In this document: one piece after another, positions 1 through 9,918 of the stretch
Numbering within the stretch: position 1 is the first letter of the stretch
How the letters are laid out: the number at the start of each line of letters is the position of its first letter
From: Lentisphaerota bacterium
GTDB taxonomy: Bacteria; Verrucomicrobiota; Lentisphaeria; Victivallales; Victivallaceae
Reading direction: 5' to 3'
Length of the DNA stretch: 64,000 bases
NCBI GenBank assembly: GCA_015061545.1
Contig: SUWJ01000006.1
Location: 1-64,000 of the forward strand
Position numbers and translations under genes: made by a program
The notes under the pieces: model-generated
Seen by the model: the letters and a program-made list of their open reading frames with translations, nothing else
The model's database searches: none
What the model was told of the DNA's origin: nothing

Positions 1-401
1 AAATAAGTATAGAAACGCAAAAATGACAAGGGACTGTTGTATTTGTACCCCTGGCGAAAAATCTGCAAATTATTTGCAAAATCTGTTTTTACAGCTACTC
101 TATAGAAAAGTTATGGGATGGCTGTGAAAAAAATTTGCATTATTCAAATTCCGTGCTACTGTGGTTAATAAAGCGAAAAGGTTAATGCAATCAAATACCA
201 ATTGAAATAATTGACACGCTAACAAAGAGGGGAACAACTTTTTTCTACTTTCATTGGCAACCGGATCAGTTTTTTCATTGTCTATATAGCAGATTTTTGT
301 ATATTGTTTTCTATTTGATCAAATAACCGTAAGGTTTAATAAATAAAAAGACTTCCCGCAAACTCGGGGTGTCAAAAACAAACACTTAAAGGAGTGTAAG
401 T

Positions 402-839
402 ATGAAGAAACAACTTCTTCTCGCCGGCGGCGCTGTTGCAGCCGCTTTCGTCATGACTGGTTGCATGGCAACTCACACTAATGATGCCACTGCCACCGTT
501 CAGTTCAATGTGGAAAAGGACTTTAAGGCTGATGTCATGACCAGCCAACAGGCTGTCTCTGGCGAAGCTACTGTCCACAACCTCTTTGGTCTGATCTCTT
601 GGGGCGTGAGTGATTTTGCCGATGACGCTTTCGTCACCACCAATGCTTCTCCGCTTCAGTTGGCGGCTTCTCCGCTGACCATCGCCAAGCAGGGTGCAAC
701 CTACAATGCTTGCGAAAGCGCTAAAGCTGATGTCATCTTAGCCGCCAAGTATAAGATTGATGTTGCCGACTTCTTCGTCTACAAGACTGTAAAGTGCAAG
801 GTTACCGGTTATCCTGGCACTATAAAAGGAGTAAAATAA
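402..839 (+). CDS. small secreted lipoprotein (possibly TRL-like)
   Basis: ORF with signal peptide and lipobox (MKKQLLLAGGAVAAAFVMTGC); AGGAG-type RBS 10 nt upstream; LFGLISWG segment is reminiscent of TRL-like proteins. Confidence 0.75.
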   Translation: MKKQLLLAGGAVAAAFVMTGCMATHTNDATATVQFNVEKDFKADVMTSQQAVSGEATVHNLFGLISWGVSDFADDAFVTTNASPLQLAASPLTIAKQGATYNACESAKADVILAAKYKIDVADFFVYKTVKCKVTGYPGTIKGVK

Positions 840-892
840 GTCTTTATCGCTGAACAATCAGGTCTGAAATCATTGGCTGATTGATAGCATTC

Positions 893-929
893 AAAATCCG
901 GGAACGATCCGTTGTTTCCGGATTTTTTA
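893..929 (+). terminator. Rho-independent terminator of the 402-839 lipoprotein gene
   Basis: AAATCCGGGAAC/GTTTCCGGATTT hairpin followed by a T run. Confidence 0.75.
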
Positions 930-1031
930 TCATATCGTTTTAGCAGTAGTTTGCAAAACAGTTGTGCGAGACGAACATATTCAAAACCCGTATTGTGGCG
1001 CCAGCATCATCGACTTGAAGGCGTGGTGCAT

Positions 1032-1052
1032 ACCACCGGCTAAGCCGGTGGT
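1032..1052 (+). repeat. perfect 9-bp-arm hairpin (accaccggc taa gccggtggt) followed by TTTGATT
   Basis: perfect inverted repeat in the convergent intergenic region. Confidence 0.6.
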
Positions 1053-1117
1053 TTTGATTATCTTCTGTCATCCTGTTTATCATACGGAAGGCAGAAAAAA
1101 GTCAGCAACGGTCAAGT

Positions 1118-2029
1118 TCAGGCAAAAAAACTTTCGCAGAACTCTTTTTCGGTCATATCCGGCACAACTGCCCGGGCAAGGAACTCTTTGCCGCTCTGAT
1201 TGCCCCAGCTGTAGACCAGTTCCAGATTGCCGTTGTATTCGCACATATCAAGGTCAGAAGCGTTGATATTTTCGGCAGCTTTGAGTTTTGCCACTTCGCT
1301 GACAGGATATACATCCATAAGCGAATAATCCTTTTCGCCATACCCCAGCACCGGATTCTTTTTGCTGTAATCCCAGTTTTTCAAATCTTTTGAACGCGCC
1401 ACACAGGTTTCAAATCCATCTTCGTAACTGCCGTTGAGATAGAATATGTAGTAGTATCCGTCAAAATAACGCAGCATCGGCCCGCCGGTGTAATGGTCAA
1501 AGCCGAACCGCGCCCCTTCGATAACGCGAAAAGTCACCAGATCGCGGGATTCTGCAAAAAACATGGTAAACGGCACGCCGACCTTTTCTGCCGGTTTGCT
1601 CAATTCATAAACCATAACAAACTTATCGCCCGCCTTGCAGACCGAAGTGTTGAATCCCGCCTGACATGGATCATCCAGAATCAATCGCGGCGTTGTCCAG
1701 CGGATCAAATCTTTACTTTCCAGCTGATAAAAGCGGCTCTTCCCCCAATCTTCCACCGCCGTTACCACCATGCGGCTGCCGTCAACATAAGCATTGCCCA
1801 TGTGCAGACCAAAGCCGAAAGGCAAACTGAATGTATTGTCGCTTACTTTACGGAATCGGAAATAAGATACTGTACTGTTATTAAAATAGCAGCGCTGGCG
1901 CCCTATGTCGTCAATACTGCGTATATATTCAAAAATATAAAGTTCGTTCTGCCACACCACCGGATTGGCTTCTACAATATCACACTCAAACGAGCCGATT
2001 TTCTGTATAAATTCTGCTGTACGATCCAT
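1118..2029 (-). CDS. five-bladed beta-propeller glycoside-hydrolase-like protein (GH43/GH32/GH130 fold type)
   Basis: 303 aa; propeller-type segments (GNAYVDGSRMVVTAVEDWGKSRFYQL, GGPMLRYFDGYYYIFYLNG). Confidence 0.6.
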   Translation of the reverse strand: MDRTAEFIQKIGSFECDIVEANPVVWQNELYIFEYIRSIDDIGRQRCYFNNSTVSYFRFRKVSDNTFSLPFGFGLHMGNAYVDGSRMVVTAVEDWGKSRFYQLESKDLIRWTTPRLILDDPCQAGFNTSVCKAGDKFVMVYELSKPAEKVGVPFTMFFAESRDLVTFRVIEGARFGFDHYTGGPMLRYFDGYYYIFYLNGSYEDGFETCVARSKDLKNWDYSKKNPVLGYGEKDYSLMDVYPVSEVAKLKAAENINASDLDMCEYNGNLELVYSWGNQSGKEFLARAVVPDMTEKEFCESFFA

Positions 2030-2050
2030 ATTTTTTTCCTTTCCACAAAC

Positions 2051-2086
2051 AAAAAAAGGTATTGCCGTTAATCCAACAGCAATACC
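2051..2086 (-). terminator. Rho-independent terminator downstream of asd
   Basis: minus strand GGTATTGC...GCAATACC hairpin followed by TTTTTTT. Confidence 0.85.
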
Positions 2087-2109
2087 TTATTGATTTTAAA
2101 TGCTGATTA

Positions 2110-3114
2110 TCACAGCAATTCGGCGATCTGAACCGCGTTGAGTGCCGCGCCCTTAAGCAGCTGGTCGCCGGTAACGAACATTTCGATACCCTTGAGGTCA
2201 TTGCGCGAGATATCCTGGCGGATACGACCTGCCAGCACGTCATACTTTTCGGTCGCATCGATCGGCATGGGATAAACCTTGTTCATGGGATCATCCACCA
2301 CCTGCACACCCGGCGCCGCGCTGAGGATCGCGCGAACTTCTTCGGGAGTAATATCTTCTTCAAACTCCATGTTCAGCGATTCGCTGTGAGCGCGCAGCAC
2401 CGGAATACGGACACAGGTGCAGGAGAGCTGCAGTTCGGGCAGATGCAGCATCTTGCGGCTTTCGTTGACCATTTTGAGTTCTTCTTTGGTATAGCCGTTT
2501 TCTTTGAACGCGTCGATGTGCGGAATCAGGTTGAAACCGATCCGGTGGGCAAATGCCTTGGGTTCGATCGCTTCGCCATTGAGCAGCTGACGGGTCTGCA
2601 CCAGCAGTTCTTCCATACCTTTGGCACCCGCGCCGCTGGTAGCCTGATAGGTGGCAGCCACCAGACGCTTGAGCTTCTTGGCACGGTGCAGCGGAGCAAC
2701 CGCCACCAGCATGATCGCCGTAGTGCAGTTGGGGTTGGCGATCACCCCGTTGTGCCATTTAACATCTTCGGGGTTGACTTCGGGCACGATCAGCGGCACA
2801 TCGTCATCCATACGGAAGGCGCTGGAGTTATCCACCATCACGCAGCCGGCATCCACCACCGCTTTGCGATATTGTCTGGAAATGTCGCCACCAGCACTGA
2901 AGAGAGCAATATCGACGCCTTTGAACGACGCTTCGGTCATCTCTTCAATAACAATTTCTGTGCCTTTGAACGTCAATTTTTTACCGGCAGAACGGGCAGA
3001 AGCCAGCAGTTTGAGATTCTTCACCGGAAAATTGCGTTTTTCCAGAGTTTTGATCATTTCGATCCCGACCGCACCGGTAGCACCGGCCACGGCGACGTTG
3101 TAGGCTTTCGACAT
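2110..3114 (-). CDS. asd: aspartate-semialdehyde dehydrogenase
   Basis: VAVAGATGAVGIEMIKTLEKRNFP, ASARSAGK, ANPNCTT active-site Cys motif, HIDAFKENGYTKEE. Confidence 0.95.
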   Translation of the reverse strand: MSKAYNVAVAGATGAVGIEMIKTLEKRNFPVKNLKLLASARSAGKKLTFKGTEIVIEEMTEASFKGVDIALFSAGGDISRQYRKAVVDAGCVMVDNSSAFRMDDDVPLIVPEVNPEDVKWHNGVIANPNCTTAIMLVAVAPLHRAKKLKRLVAATYQATSGAGAKGMEELLVQTRQLLNGEAIEPKAFAHRIGFNLIPHIDAFKENGYTKEELKMVNESRKMLHLPELQLSCTCVRIPVLRAHSESLNMEFEEDITPEEVRAILSAAPGVQVVDDPMNKVYPMPIDATEKYDVLAGRIRQDISRNDLKGIEMFVTGDQLLKGAALNAVQIAELL

Positions 3115-3404
3115 CTTTCTATCTTTCCTTTCCTGAAAATATTAACGCTATCAAGCGCGATCAAATCAAAACCTATAAAATAACCCCCTTTTGAAAAATT
3201 GCAATTTTTTTACAGCAAACACCTGAACTTTTTCCATTTTTTTATCAAAAAACTGTTCCCGTAAAAAAAAATTGCAAAAAATATGCCTTCAAGGACTTTT
3301 TCAAAATTGCAAATAAAGAAAACCACATTATCTTTATAGGCGCAAAAAATTTACAACCCGTTGGTTTCCCGTGCAGGAGGCCCAAAATAAAAGAAAGTTT
3401 TCCA

Positions 3405-5081
3405 TTGATGAATCTGTTGAACAACTTTATCATTTCGACGGCAGCAGCCGCCCCGCAGCTGAATGCGGAAGGCGAAGCTATGATCGCGCTGGACAACAAC
3501 ACCAAGCTCACTTTGTGGATCGGTATAGCCATATATATAGTCGTTATGCTGGCCATCGGCTGTCTGGCAGGCCGTAAAGTAAAAAATATGGGCGACTTTC
3601 TGGTGGCGGGCCGCCGTCTGCCGCTTTGGATGGCTACAGCTACATTGCTGGCAACGTGGTTCGGTGCAGGCTCCAGCATGGGGGTGGCGTCCACAATCTA
3701 CAGCGGGAATTTGCGCGATGTTATTGCCGACCCCTTCGGAGCTTCGCTGAGTTTGATCCTGGCGGGGATCTTCGTTGTCGGCGTGCTGCGTAAACTCAAC
3801 TGCATGACCGTTACCGATATTATTCAAAAGCGCTACGGCAAAGGCGCAGGCATTTACGCCTCGCTCTGGATGATTCCCGTTTATATCGGCTGGCTCGGCG
3901 CGCAGGTGCTGGGTCTGGGTACGCTGCTTAATCTGCTGACCGGCATGGATCTCTTTTATGCCAGAATCCTCGGTGCTGCGGTGGTATTGTTCTACACCGT
4001 TTCGGGTGGGATGTGGGCAGTTACGATTACCGATGTGGTTCAGGTGATTCTGATCGTGGCAGGACTTTTTATCATTGTACCGGGCGCGGTACAGCTGGCA
4101 GGCGGTTTCGACGCCATATTGAACAATCCATCAGTAGATCTTTCGCTGGCGCCAGCTGAAGGCACCGCAGGTAAACCGCTGGAAACAGTCAATTATATCG
4201 GCAACTGGATCATTATGGGGCTGGGCTGTATGGTCGGTCAGGATCTTATCCAGCGCTCGCTGGCAAGCAAAGACGATAAAACAGCAATATCCAGCTCGGT
4301 GATTTCAGGCTTTCTTTATCTGCTGATCGGAGCTACTCCGATCATCATCGGGCTGGCGGCCAAGATATTGCTGCCCCAATGGGGGATCACCGATGAAGCT
4401 ATGGGCAGCAATCTGGAAAATCAGGTATTGCCCCGCATGGCGATCGGAGTGATGGGTTCGATCCACCCCATATTGCTGACGCTGTTTTTAAGTGCGCTCT
4501 TTTCGGCAATCATGAGTTCGGCAGACAGTTCGCTGCTGGCGGCATCCAGCTTGCTGGTCAACAATGTTATTTCGCCGCTCTTTCCAGATGTGCAGGATAA
4601 AAAAATTCTGCTGACTGCCCGTATCGCCACGGTGCTGCTGCTGGTGGTTGCAACATTTCTGGCGATGAAGGTGGAAAGTATTTATGCGCTTATGACCAGC
4701 TGTTGGTCATCGCAGCTGGTGGTGGTGTTATTGCCCGTGCTGGCAGCGATTTATGTCCCCAAAGCATCTTCCTGCACTATCTGGTGCACCATGATCGTTT
4801 CCACGGCAGTCTGGATGATATATTTGTTCATAACCGGCATGGGAGTTCCCGGCGATCTTACTGCCAAGCTGGCTTCGGATACTTTCAAATTCCAGCTGAC
4901 CAATGGGGCGGTATTCGGATTTGCCGCCGGGATCATCGCCTTTTTCTCCTCCTATTTCGGAGAACGCCTCGCCAAAAAATTCCGCGGCGATGACGATGAT
5001 GAACGCCGCAGAAAAAAGCAGCGTAAGCACCGCAAAAAATCCTTTGCAGCCGAATACACCAAAGTAGGGGAAAACAATTAA
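3405..5081 (+). CDS. sodium:solute symporter family transporter
   Basis: many TM segments; SSS motifs (GGMWAVTITDVVQVILIVAGL, SALFSAIMSSADSSLLAASSL); start could be TTG 3405 or ATG 3408. Confidence 0.9.
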   Translation: MMNLLNNFIISTAAAAPQLNAEGEAMIALDNNTKLTLWIGIAIYIVVMLAIGCLAGRKVKNMGDFLVAGRRLPLWMATATLLATWFGAGSSMGVASTIYSGNLRDVIADPFGASLSLILAGIFVVGVLRKLNCMTVTDIIQKRYGKGAGIYASLWMIPVYIGWLGAQVLGLGTLLNLLTGMDLFYARILGAAVVLFYTVSGGMWAVTITDVVQVILIVAGLFIIVPGAVQLAGGFDAILNNPSVDLSLAPAEGTAGKPLETVNYIGNWIIMGLGCMVGQDLIQRSLASKDDKTAISSSVISGFLYLLIGATPIIIGLAAKILLPQWGITDEAMGSNLENQVLPRMAIGVMGSIHPILLTLFLSALFSAIMSSADSSLLAASSLLVNNVISPLFPDVQDKKILLTARIATVLLLVVATFLAMKVESIYALMTSCWSSQLVVVLLPVLAAIYVPKASSCTIWCTMIVSTAVWMIYLFITGMGVPGDLTAKLASDTFKFQLTNGAVFGFAAGIIAFFSSYFGERLAKKFRGDDDDERRRKKQRKHRKKSFAAEYTKVGENN

Positions 5082-5084
5082 ATT

Positions 5085-5666
5085 ATGGAAGATTTACTGC
5101 AAAAGGCGTTGGACGTGCTTCAACAGCCCGGTTCGGTGCTGCTGGTTCCTACCGAAACGGTTTACGGGCTGGTTTGCGATTGGCACGATACCGCCGCCCG
5201 CCAACGCATATATCAGCTCAAAGCCCGCGAAGCAGCCAAACCGCTTGCCATGTTCGCGGCCTCGGCGGAAATGGCAGCCGAACACGGTGCAGCGCTTAAT
5301 CCCGAAGCAATCAAACTGCTCGATGCCTTTGCCCCCGGCCCGATAACCGTTATTGCTCCCGGCAGCGGAGATTACCCCACCATAGGAGTAAGGATTCCAG
5401 ATCACGAATTTGTGCTGAAACTGCTCAGGCACTATAACCGCCCGCTGGCATCCACCAGCGCCAATGCGTCAGGTATGCCCAATGCGTTGACTGTTGCCGA
5501 AGCCACCGCCCAGTTGCAGGGAGAAGTCGATCTGGTAATCGACGGCGGCGCCCTGCCCGCCAACGCAGCTGCTTCAACAGTAGTAAGCGTATGCGAAACG
5601 CCCTGCCGTATTCTGCGACAGGGTCCGATCAGCGCCGAAGCGATCTGTCAAAAACTTGCTCAGTAA
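5085..5666 (+). CDS. tsaC: L-threonylcarbamoyladenylate synthase (Sua5/YciO/YrdC family)
   Basis: VPTETVYGLVCD, KAREAAKPLAM, GVRIPDHEF, ASTSANASG motifs. Confidence 0.92.
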   Translation: MEDLLQKALDVLQQPGSVLLVPTETVYGLVCDWHDTAARQRIYQLKAREAAKPLAMFAASAEMAAEHGAALNPEAIKLLDAFAPGPITVIAPGSGDYPTIGVRIPDHEFVLKLLRHYNRPLASTSANASGMPNALTVAEATAQLQGEVDLVIDGGALPANAAASTVVSVCETPCRILRQGPISAEAICQKLAQ

Positions 5667-6694
5667 TAAATATACAGCGGACGTGGCAGACTCAAACTGA
5701 AATTACAGCTGGTCAGTTTGCCTGCAGCTTTGTCGTAGGCAAAAAGCGACAGATTATCTGAAAACTCGTTCGCCATGGCAAAAAACTCACCGCCGGGCAA
5801 AAAGTTTACATCCCGCGGACTTTCGCCTTCGCTGGGTACTACATCCTGTAATTCCAACGTGCCGTCCGCAAGAATTTTGAATACCGCCGTGGAGTCATAG
5901 CCGCGGTTGGAAGCAAAGAGGAAACGCTCGTCCGCAGACAATCTGATTGCCGAAGCCTTGCTGTAGATTTCCACCGATTCGGGCAAGGTGTTTACCAGTT
6001 GGCGGAACGTAAACTTGCCGTCGGCAAAATCCAGCACGCAAACCGTATTTCCGATTTCGTTAAGCAAATAAGCCATATTGCCTGCACGGTTGAAAATAAT
6101 ATGCCGCGGCCCTGAACCGGCAGGCTCAACCTTGAATACATCGGGTTTTTCCACATTCAACAACCCCGCTTCGGGATCGAAATCAAACAGTCGGATCTCG
6201 TCAGTTCCCAAATCTATAACCATAAGCTGTCTGCCGTCCGGAGTGAAATCAGTAAAATGCGGATGCGGCATATTCTGGCGCTCATCCGGACCGCTGCCGC
6301 TGAACATTATACTGCGTTTAAGCTCTCTGATCGAACCGTCACTATTCAGAGTAAACTCGCTGATATTGCTGCTGGAGTAATTGGCTGCATAAAGATATTT
6401 CCCGCCCGGGGCAGTTGCCACATAGCAGGTGCTTTTGCCGTTGGCAGCAACCATATTTAGATATTCCAGCGAACCATCGGCTTTGATCCTGAATGACGCA
6501 ACTCCTCCATTGCCGTCAATAATGCAAGTGGAATAAAGCACCTTGCCATCCACCGAACGGCACAGCAGATTGCACCCGCAAAATGGTTGGTGAAATTTCT
6601 GCTGCGGAATATTGTTTTCATCCAGTTCATATCCGTAAATTCCGCCCGTAGTATCCGGGGTCATACCGCACAAATAAAAAAGTTTATCCGACAT
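5660..6694 (-). CDS. lactonase family protein / 6-phosphogluconolactonase (YbhE type)
   Basis: beta-propeller lactonase motifs (KYLYAANYSSSNISEF, GSGPRHIIFN, RFLFASNRGYDS, GESPRDVNFLPGGEFF); ORF opens at 6733, more plausible ATG at 6694. Confidence 0.88.
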   Translation of the reverse strand: MSDKLFYLCGMTPDTTGGIYGYELDENNIPQQKFHQPFCGCNLLCRSVDGKVLYSTCIIDGNGGVASFRIKADGSLEYLNMVAANGKSTCYVATAPGGKYLYAANYSSSNISEFTLNSDGSIRELKRSIMFSGSGPDERQNMPHPHFTDFTPDGRQLMVIDLGTDEIRLFDFDPEAGLLNVEKPDVFKVEPAGSGPRHIIFNRAGNMAYLLNEIGNTVCVLDFADGKFTFRQLVNTLPESVEIYSKASAIRLSADERFLFASNRGYDSTAVFKILADGTLELQDVVPSEGESPRDVNFLPGGEFFAMANEFSDNLSLFAYDKAAGKLTSCNFSLSLPRPLYIYY

Positions 6695-6831
6695 ATAAAA
6701 ATCTCCGTAAAAAGTCATTATCTTTAAATACAATATACCTCGCCGATGAAAAAATGCAACATTTCCGCCTTACTTATGTTCAATATAAATGACAATAACC
6801 CTGAAAAACAATCAGAATAAGGAGCAACATC

Positions 6832-7395
6832 ATGAGTAAACATCTTCGCGGCAAACTGTTTTTTCTGCTGGGTACAGTCACCGCCGTCATCTTCTTCGGC
6901 TGTTTGAAGGAAGAATTTTCCACCGATAATATCCCTCCGGTAGAACACTTTCAGCTGGAGCGCTATATGGGCAGATGGTACGAAATCGCCCGCCTGCCCC
7001 ACCCGTTTGAAGAAGATGTCAGCGATGCTCAAGCTGAATACACCCTGCGTCCTGATGGTCAGGTTACGGTGCTTAATTCAGGTTTCCGCAATCAAATCCC
7101 TGTTTCCGCCGACGGCATAGCCCGCAGCATCAGCGAAGATGGCATGGGGATTATGGAAGTAAGTTTTTTCCGTCCCTTTTACGGACTTTACAAGATCATC
7201 TATCTGGATAAAGATTACCAGCTTGCCATTGTAACATCGTCAACTATGGATTATGTATGGATCCTGGCGCGCCACCCGCTGATCAGCCGTCAGGAATTGA
7301 ACAAATGTCTGACCATGTTAAAACAATGGGGTTATGCGGTAAACCTGCTGCAATATCCCAGCGGAATGGTTCAGGAACTCGCCCGGGAAAATTAA
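6832..7395 (+). CDS. bacterial lipocalin (Blc-like), lipoprotein
   Basis: lipobox FFGC then lipocalin motif YMGRWYEIARLPHPFE and YKIIYLDKDYQLAIVTSSTMDYVWILAR. Confidence 0.92.
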   Translation: MSKHLRGKLFFLLGTVTAVIFFGCLKEEFSTDNIPPVEHFQLERYMGRWYEIARLPHPFEEDVSDAQAEYTLRPDGQVTVLNSGFRNQIPVSADGIARSISEDGMGIMEVSFFRPFYGLYKIIYLDKDYQLAIVTSSTMDYVWILARHPLISRQELNKCLTMLKQWGYAVNLLQYPSGMVQELAREN

Positions 7396-7407
7396 ACCGG
7401 GCAAAAA

Positions 7408-7449
7408 AAGTGCCGTCAAACCGCAATCATTACGGGTTGAACGGCACTT
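7408..7449 (-). terminator. terminator of thrC in the convergent intergenic region
   Basis: AAGTGCCGT/ACGGCACTT inverted repeat followed by a T run on the minus strand. Confidence 0.75.
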
Positions 7450-7467
7450 GATTATTCAGTCAGGCGC

Positions 7468-8961
7468 TCAGGCAAGGAAATTCAGCACAAATTCTGCCAT
7501 GTTGTCCTTTTCAATGCAGTTTTTATGCAGCACTTCGCAGCCTTTGAGTCCTGCCAGCGGAGCAGGAACCGGTGTATTGGTCAATGCCGAAAGCTGCTGC
7601 AGCTGTTCAAAACCGTCAGTTGGGATCGCGCTGTTGCTCAAAGCAGGCAGCACTGCCGAAGCAAACTTGTAAGGCGACGCAGTCGATGCGACCACCGTCA
7701 AACGATCATCATCGGTTGCCTTGCGGTACTGTTCAAGCACATTGGCAGCAACTGCGGTGTGGGTATCGGCAAGATAGTTGTACTCTTTGAACAAATTCAA
7801 AATAGTCTTCTGAGTACCTTCTTCATCACAGTATCCGCCGAAAAATTCGCTCTGCAATTTTTCCAGCACTTCCTTCGGCAGCTCGTAACGGCCTTTTTCC
7901 GCCAGATCCTTCATCAGGCGGGCGGTCAGTTCAGCATCGTTGCCGGCAGCGTGATAGATCATACGTTCCAGATTGCTGGAAATCAAAATATCCATCGAGG
8001 GGCTGCTGGTGGTGTAGAATTCGCGGTTGCGGTCATACACCCCTGTAGCCAGAAAATCGCTCAAGACATTGTTGCGGTTGGATGCACAGATAAGTTTGTC
8101 GATCGGGATCCCCATCTGCTTGGCGTAATACGCCGCCAGAATATCGCCGAAGTTCCCCGTGGGTACCGCCACGTTGAACTTATCGCCCGCAGCAAGTTTG
8201 CCGCTCTTGATAAGGTCGCAGGCCGCCGAAACGTAGTAGACAATCTGCGGCACCAGACGGCCGAAGTTGATGCTGTTGGCAGAAGAAAATTCCATATTCT
8301 TTGCTTCCAGCTGCTGACGGATGGCATTATCGGTAAAAATCTTCTTGACTCCGCTCTGAGCATCGTCAAAGTTGCCTTTTATGCCGCAGACCGACACATT
8401 GTTTCCAGTCTGGGTGATCATCTGGAGTTTCTGCATATCCGACACCCCGTTTTCGGGGAAGAATACTACGATTCTGGTATTAGGTACATCGGCAAACCCC
8501 GCCAGCGCCGCTTTGCCGGTATCGCCGGAAGTTGCCACCAGAATTACGATCGTGCGGCCCGGCACAGTCTTATTGGCAGCCTTGACCAGCAGAAACGGCA
8601 GCAGCTGCAGCGCCATATCCTTGAACGCGCAAGTCGGTCCGTGCCAGAGTTCCAGCATTTCGGTATTGCCGTTGACCGTTGCCAGCGGCGCAGGAATGTT
8701 TTTATCGAAGGTATTACTGTAGGCTCCGCGCACACAGAAATCCAACTCTTCTTCGGTATAGTCGGTCAGATAAAGTTTCAACACCGCCTTGGCACGGCCG
8801 ATGTAGTCCATATCAGCCAGCTTCAAAAGTTCTTCATAACTGATCTGCGGAAATTCGCAAGGCACAAACAGACCGCCGTCAGCAGCGATACCACGGGTGA
8901 TGGCAGCAGCAGAGGTAAAATCCTGAGCGCTGCGGGTACTGGTAAATTTCATTTTCAACAT
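7468..8961 (-). CDS. thrC: threonine synthase
   Basis: ELWHGPTCAFKDMALQLLP PLP-lysine motif, ATSGDTGKAAL, VPTGNFGDILA, SPSMDILISSNLER. Confidence 0.96.
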   Translation of the reverse strand: MLKMKFTSTRSAQDFTSAAAITRGIAADGGLFVPCEFPQISYEELLKLADMDYIGRAKAVLKLYLTDYTEEELDFCVRGAYSNTFDKNIPAPLATVNGNTEMLELWHGPTCAFKDMALQLLPFLLVKAANKTVPGRTIVILVATSGDTGKAALAGFADVPNTRIVVFFPENGVSDMQKLQMITQTGNNVSVCGIKGNFDDAQSGVKKIFTDNAIRQQLEAKNMEFSSANSINFGRLVPQIVYYVSAACDLIKSGKLAAGDKFNVAVPTGNFGDILAAYYAKQMGIPIDKLICASNRNNVLSDFLATGVYDRNREFYTTSSPSMDILISSNLERMIYHAAGNDAELTARLMKDLAEKGRYELPKEVLEKLQSEFFGGYCDEEGTQKTILNLFKEYNYLADTHTAVAANVLEQYRKATDDDRLTVVASTASPYKFASAVLPALSNSAIPTDGFEQLQQLSALTNTPVPAPLAGLKGCEVLHKNCIEKDNMAEFVLNFLA

Positions 8962-9078
8962 TCCTTAAATATATAAAGTGATGAATAAATTCAATATTGA
9001 ACATAAGATACACCCACAAGTGATTTTTTGCAAATACACAGGCTCATAATCCGCCAAACCCGTTCCATATCGGGTAAA

Positions 9079-9122
9079 AGATAAAAAAATATTGATTATT
9101 AGATAAAAAAATATTGATTATT
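9079..9122. repeat. two perfect tandem copies of a 22-bp AT-rich unit agataaaaaaatattgattatt
   Basis: direct reading: 9079-9100 equals 9101-9122. Confidence 0.9.
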
Positions 9123-9221
9123 GATCAAAGTCGTGCTATATTATCAGATACCCGAAAACGGAAAGAAAAACGCAATCGTTTTGAACAATTGTCAAATCAA
9201 TAAAAAACACGCGGAGGAAGC

Positions 9222-9878
9222 ATGAACGACAGTCGTAAATTACCCAGATTGCCTTCTGTAAAACGCCTTCCATCTTATTTGCATGAATTGAAATTGATGC
9301 GCGACAACCAGCAGCAGGTCGTATCCACCACCCAACTGGCTCAGCGACTCGGCTTGGAACCCATTATTGTACGCAAAGATCTTGAACTTGCCTCCAGCCC
9401 CGGTTCTCCCGGAGTGGGGTACAATATACATAATCTGATTGCAGGGATCGAAAATTTTCTGGGCTGGAACGATGAAACCCCGGTATTTCTGATCGGCGTG
9501 GGGAATCTGGGAACTGCGCTTTTAGGCTACAGGGGTTTTATTGAATACCGCTTCAACATTGTAGCTGCCTTTGATAATGATCCGCGTAAAATCGGCACGC
9601 AAGTTCACGAAAAACCTGTTTTCAGCATAGACGATCTGGCAGCAAAAGCTGAGGAATTCCATGTAAAAATAGCTGTTTTGAGTGTACCTTGCGAATATGC
9701 TCAGACTGCTGCCAATCAAATCGTAAACGCAGGGATCAAGGCGATCTGGAACTTTACCAATACACCGTTATCTCTGCCGCCGAACATTGTACAGCAGCGG
9801 GTGAATATGGCAGGCGACCTGGCAGAATTATCCGTAAAACTCTCCGGCAAGCTCTACAGCGACACCCCGGATATTTGA
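9222..9878 (+). CDS. rex: redox-sensing transcriptional repressor Rex
   Basis: winged-helix N-terminus plus Rossmann domain (FLIGVGNLGTALLGYRGF, FNIVAAFDNDPRKIG); RBS GGAGG. Confidence 0.95.
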   Translation: MNDSRKLPRLPSVKRLPSYLHELKLMRDNQQQVVSTTQLAQRLGLEPIIVRKDLELASSPGSPGVGYNIHNLIAGIENFLGWNDETPVFLIGVGNLGTALLGYRGFIEYRFNIVAAFDNDPRKIGTQVHEKPVFSIDDLAAKAEEFHVKIAVLSVPCEYAQTAANQIVNAGIKAIWNFTNTPLSLPPNIVQQRVNMAGDLAELSVKLSGKLYSDTPDI

Positions 9879-9918
9879 TATAACACGTTCATCAAACATA
9901 TAAAACAGAGGAATCAAT

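Noticed and set aside
964-1266. 100-aa plus ORF
   Set aside because: Overlaps the 3' end of the minus-strand propeller gene, no RBS, no motif support.
7525-8976. 483-aa plus-strand ORF antisense to thrC
   Set aside because: Shadow ORF.
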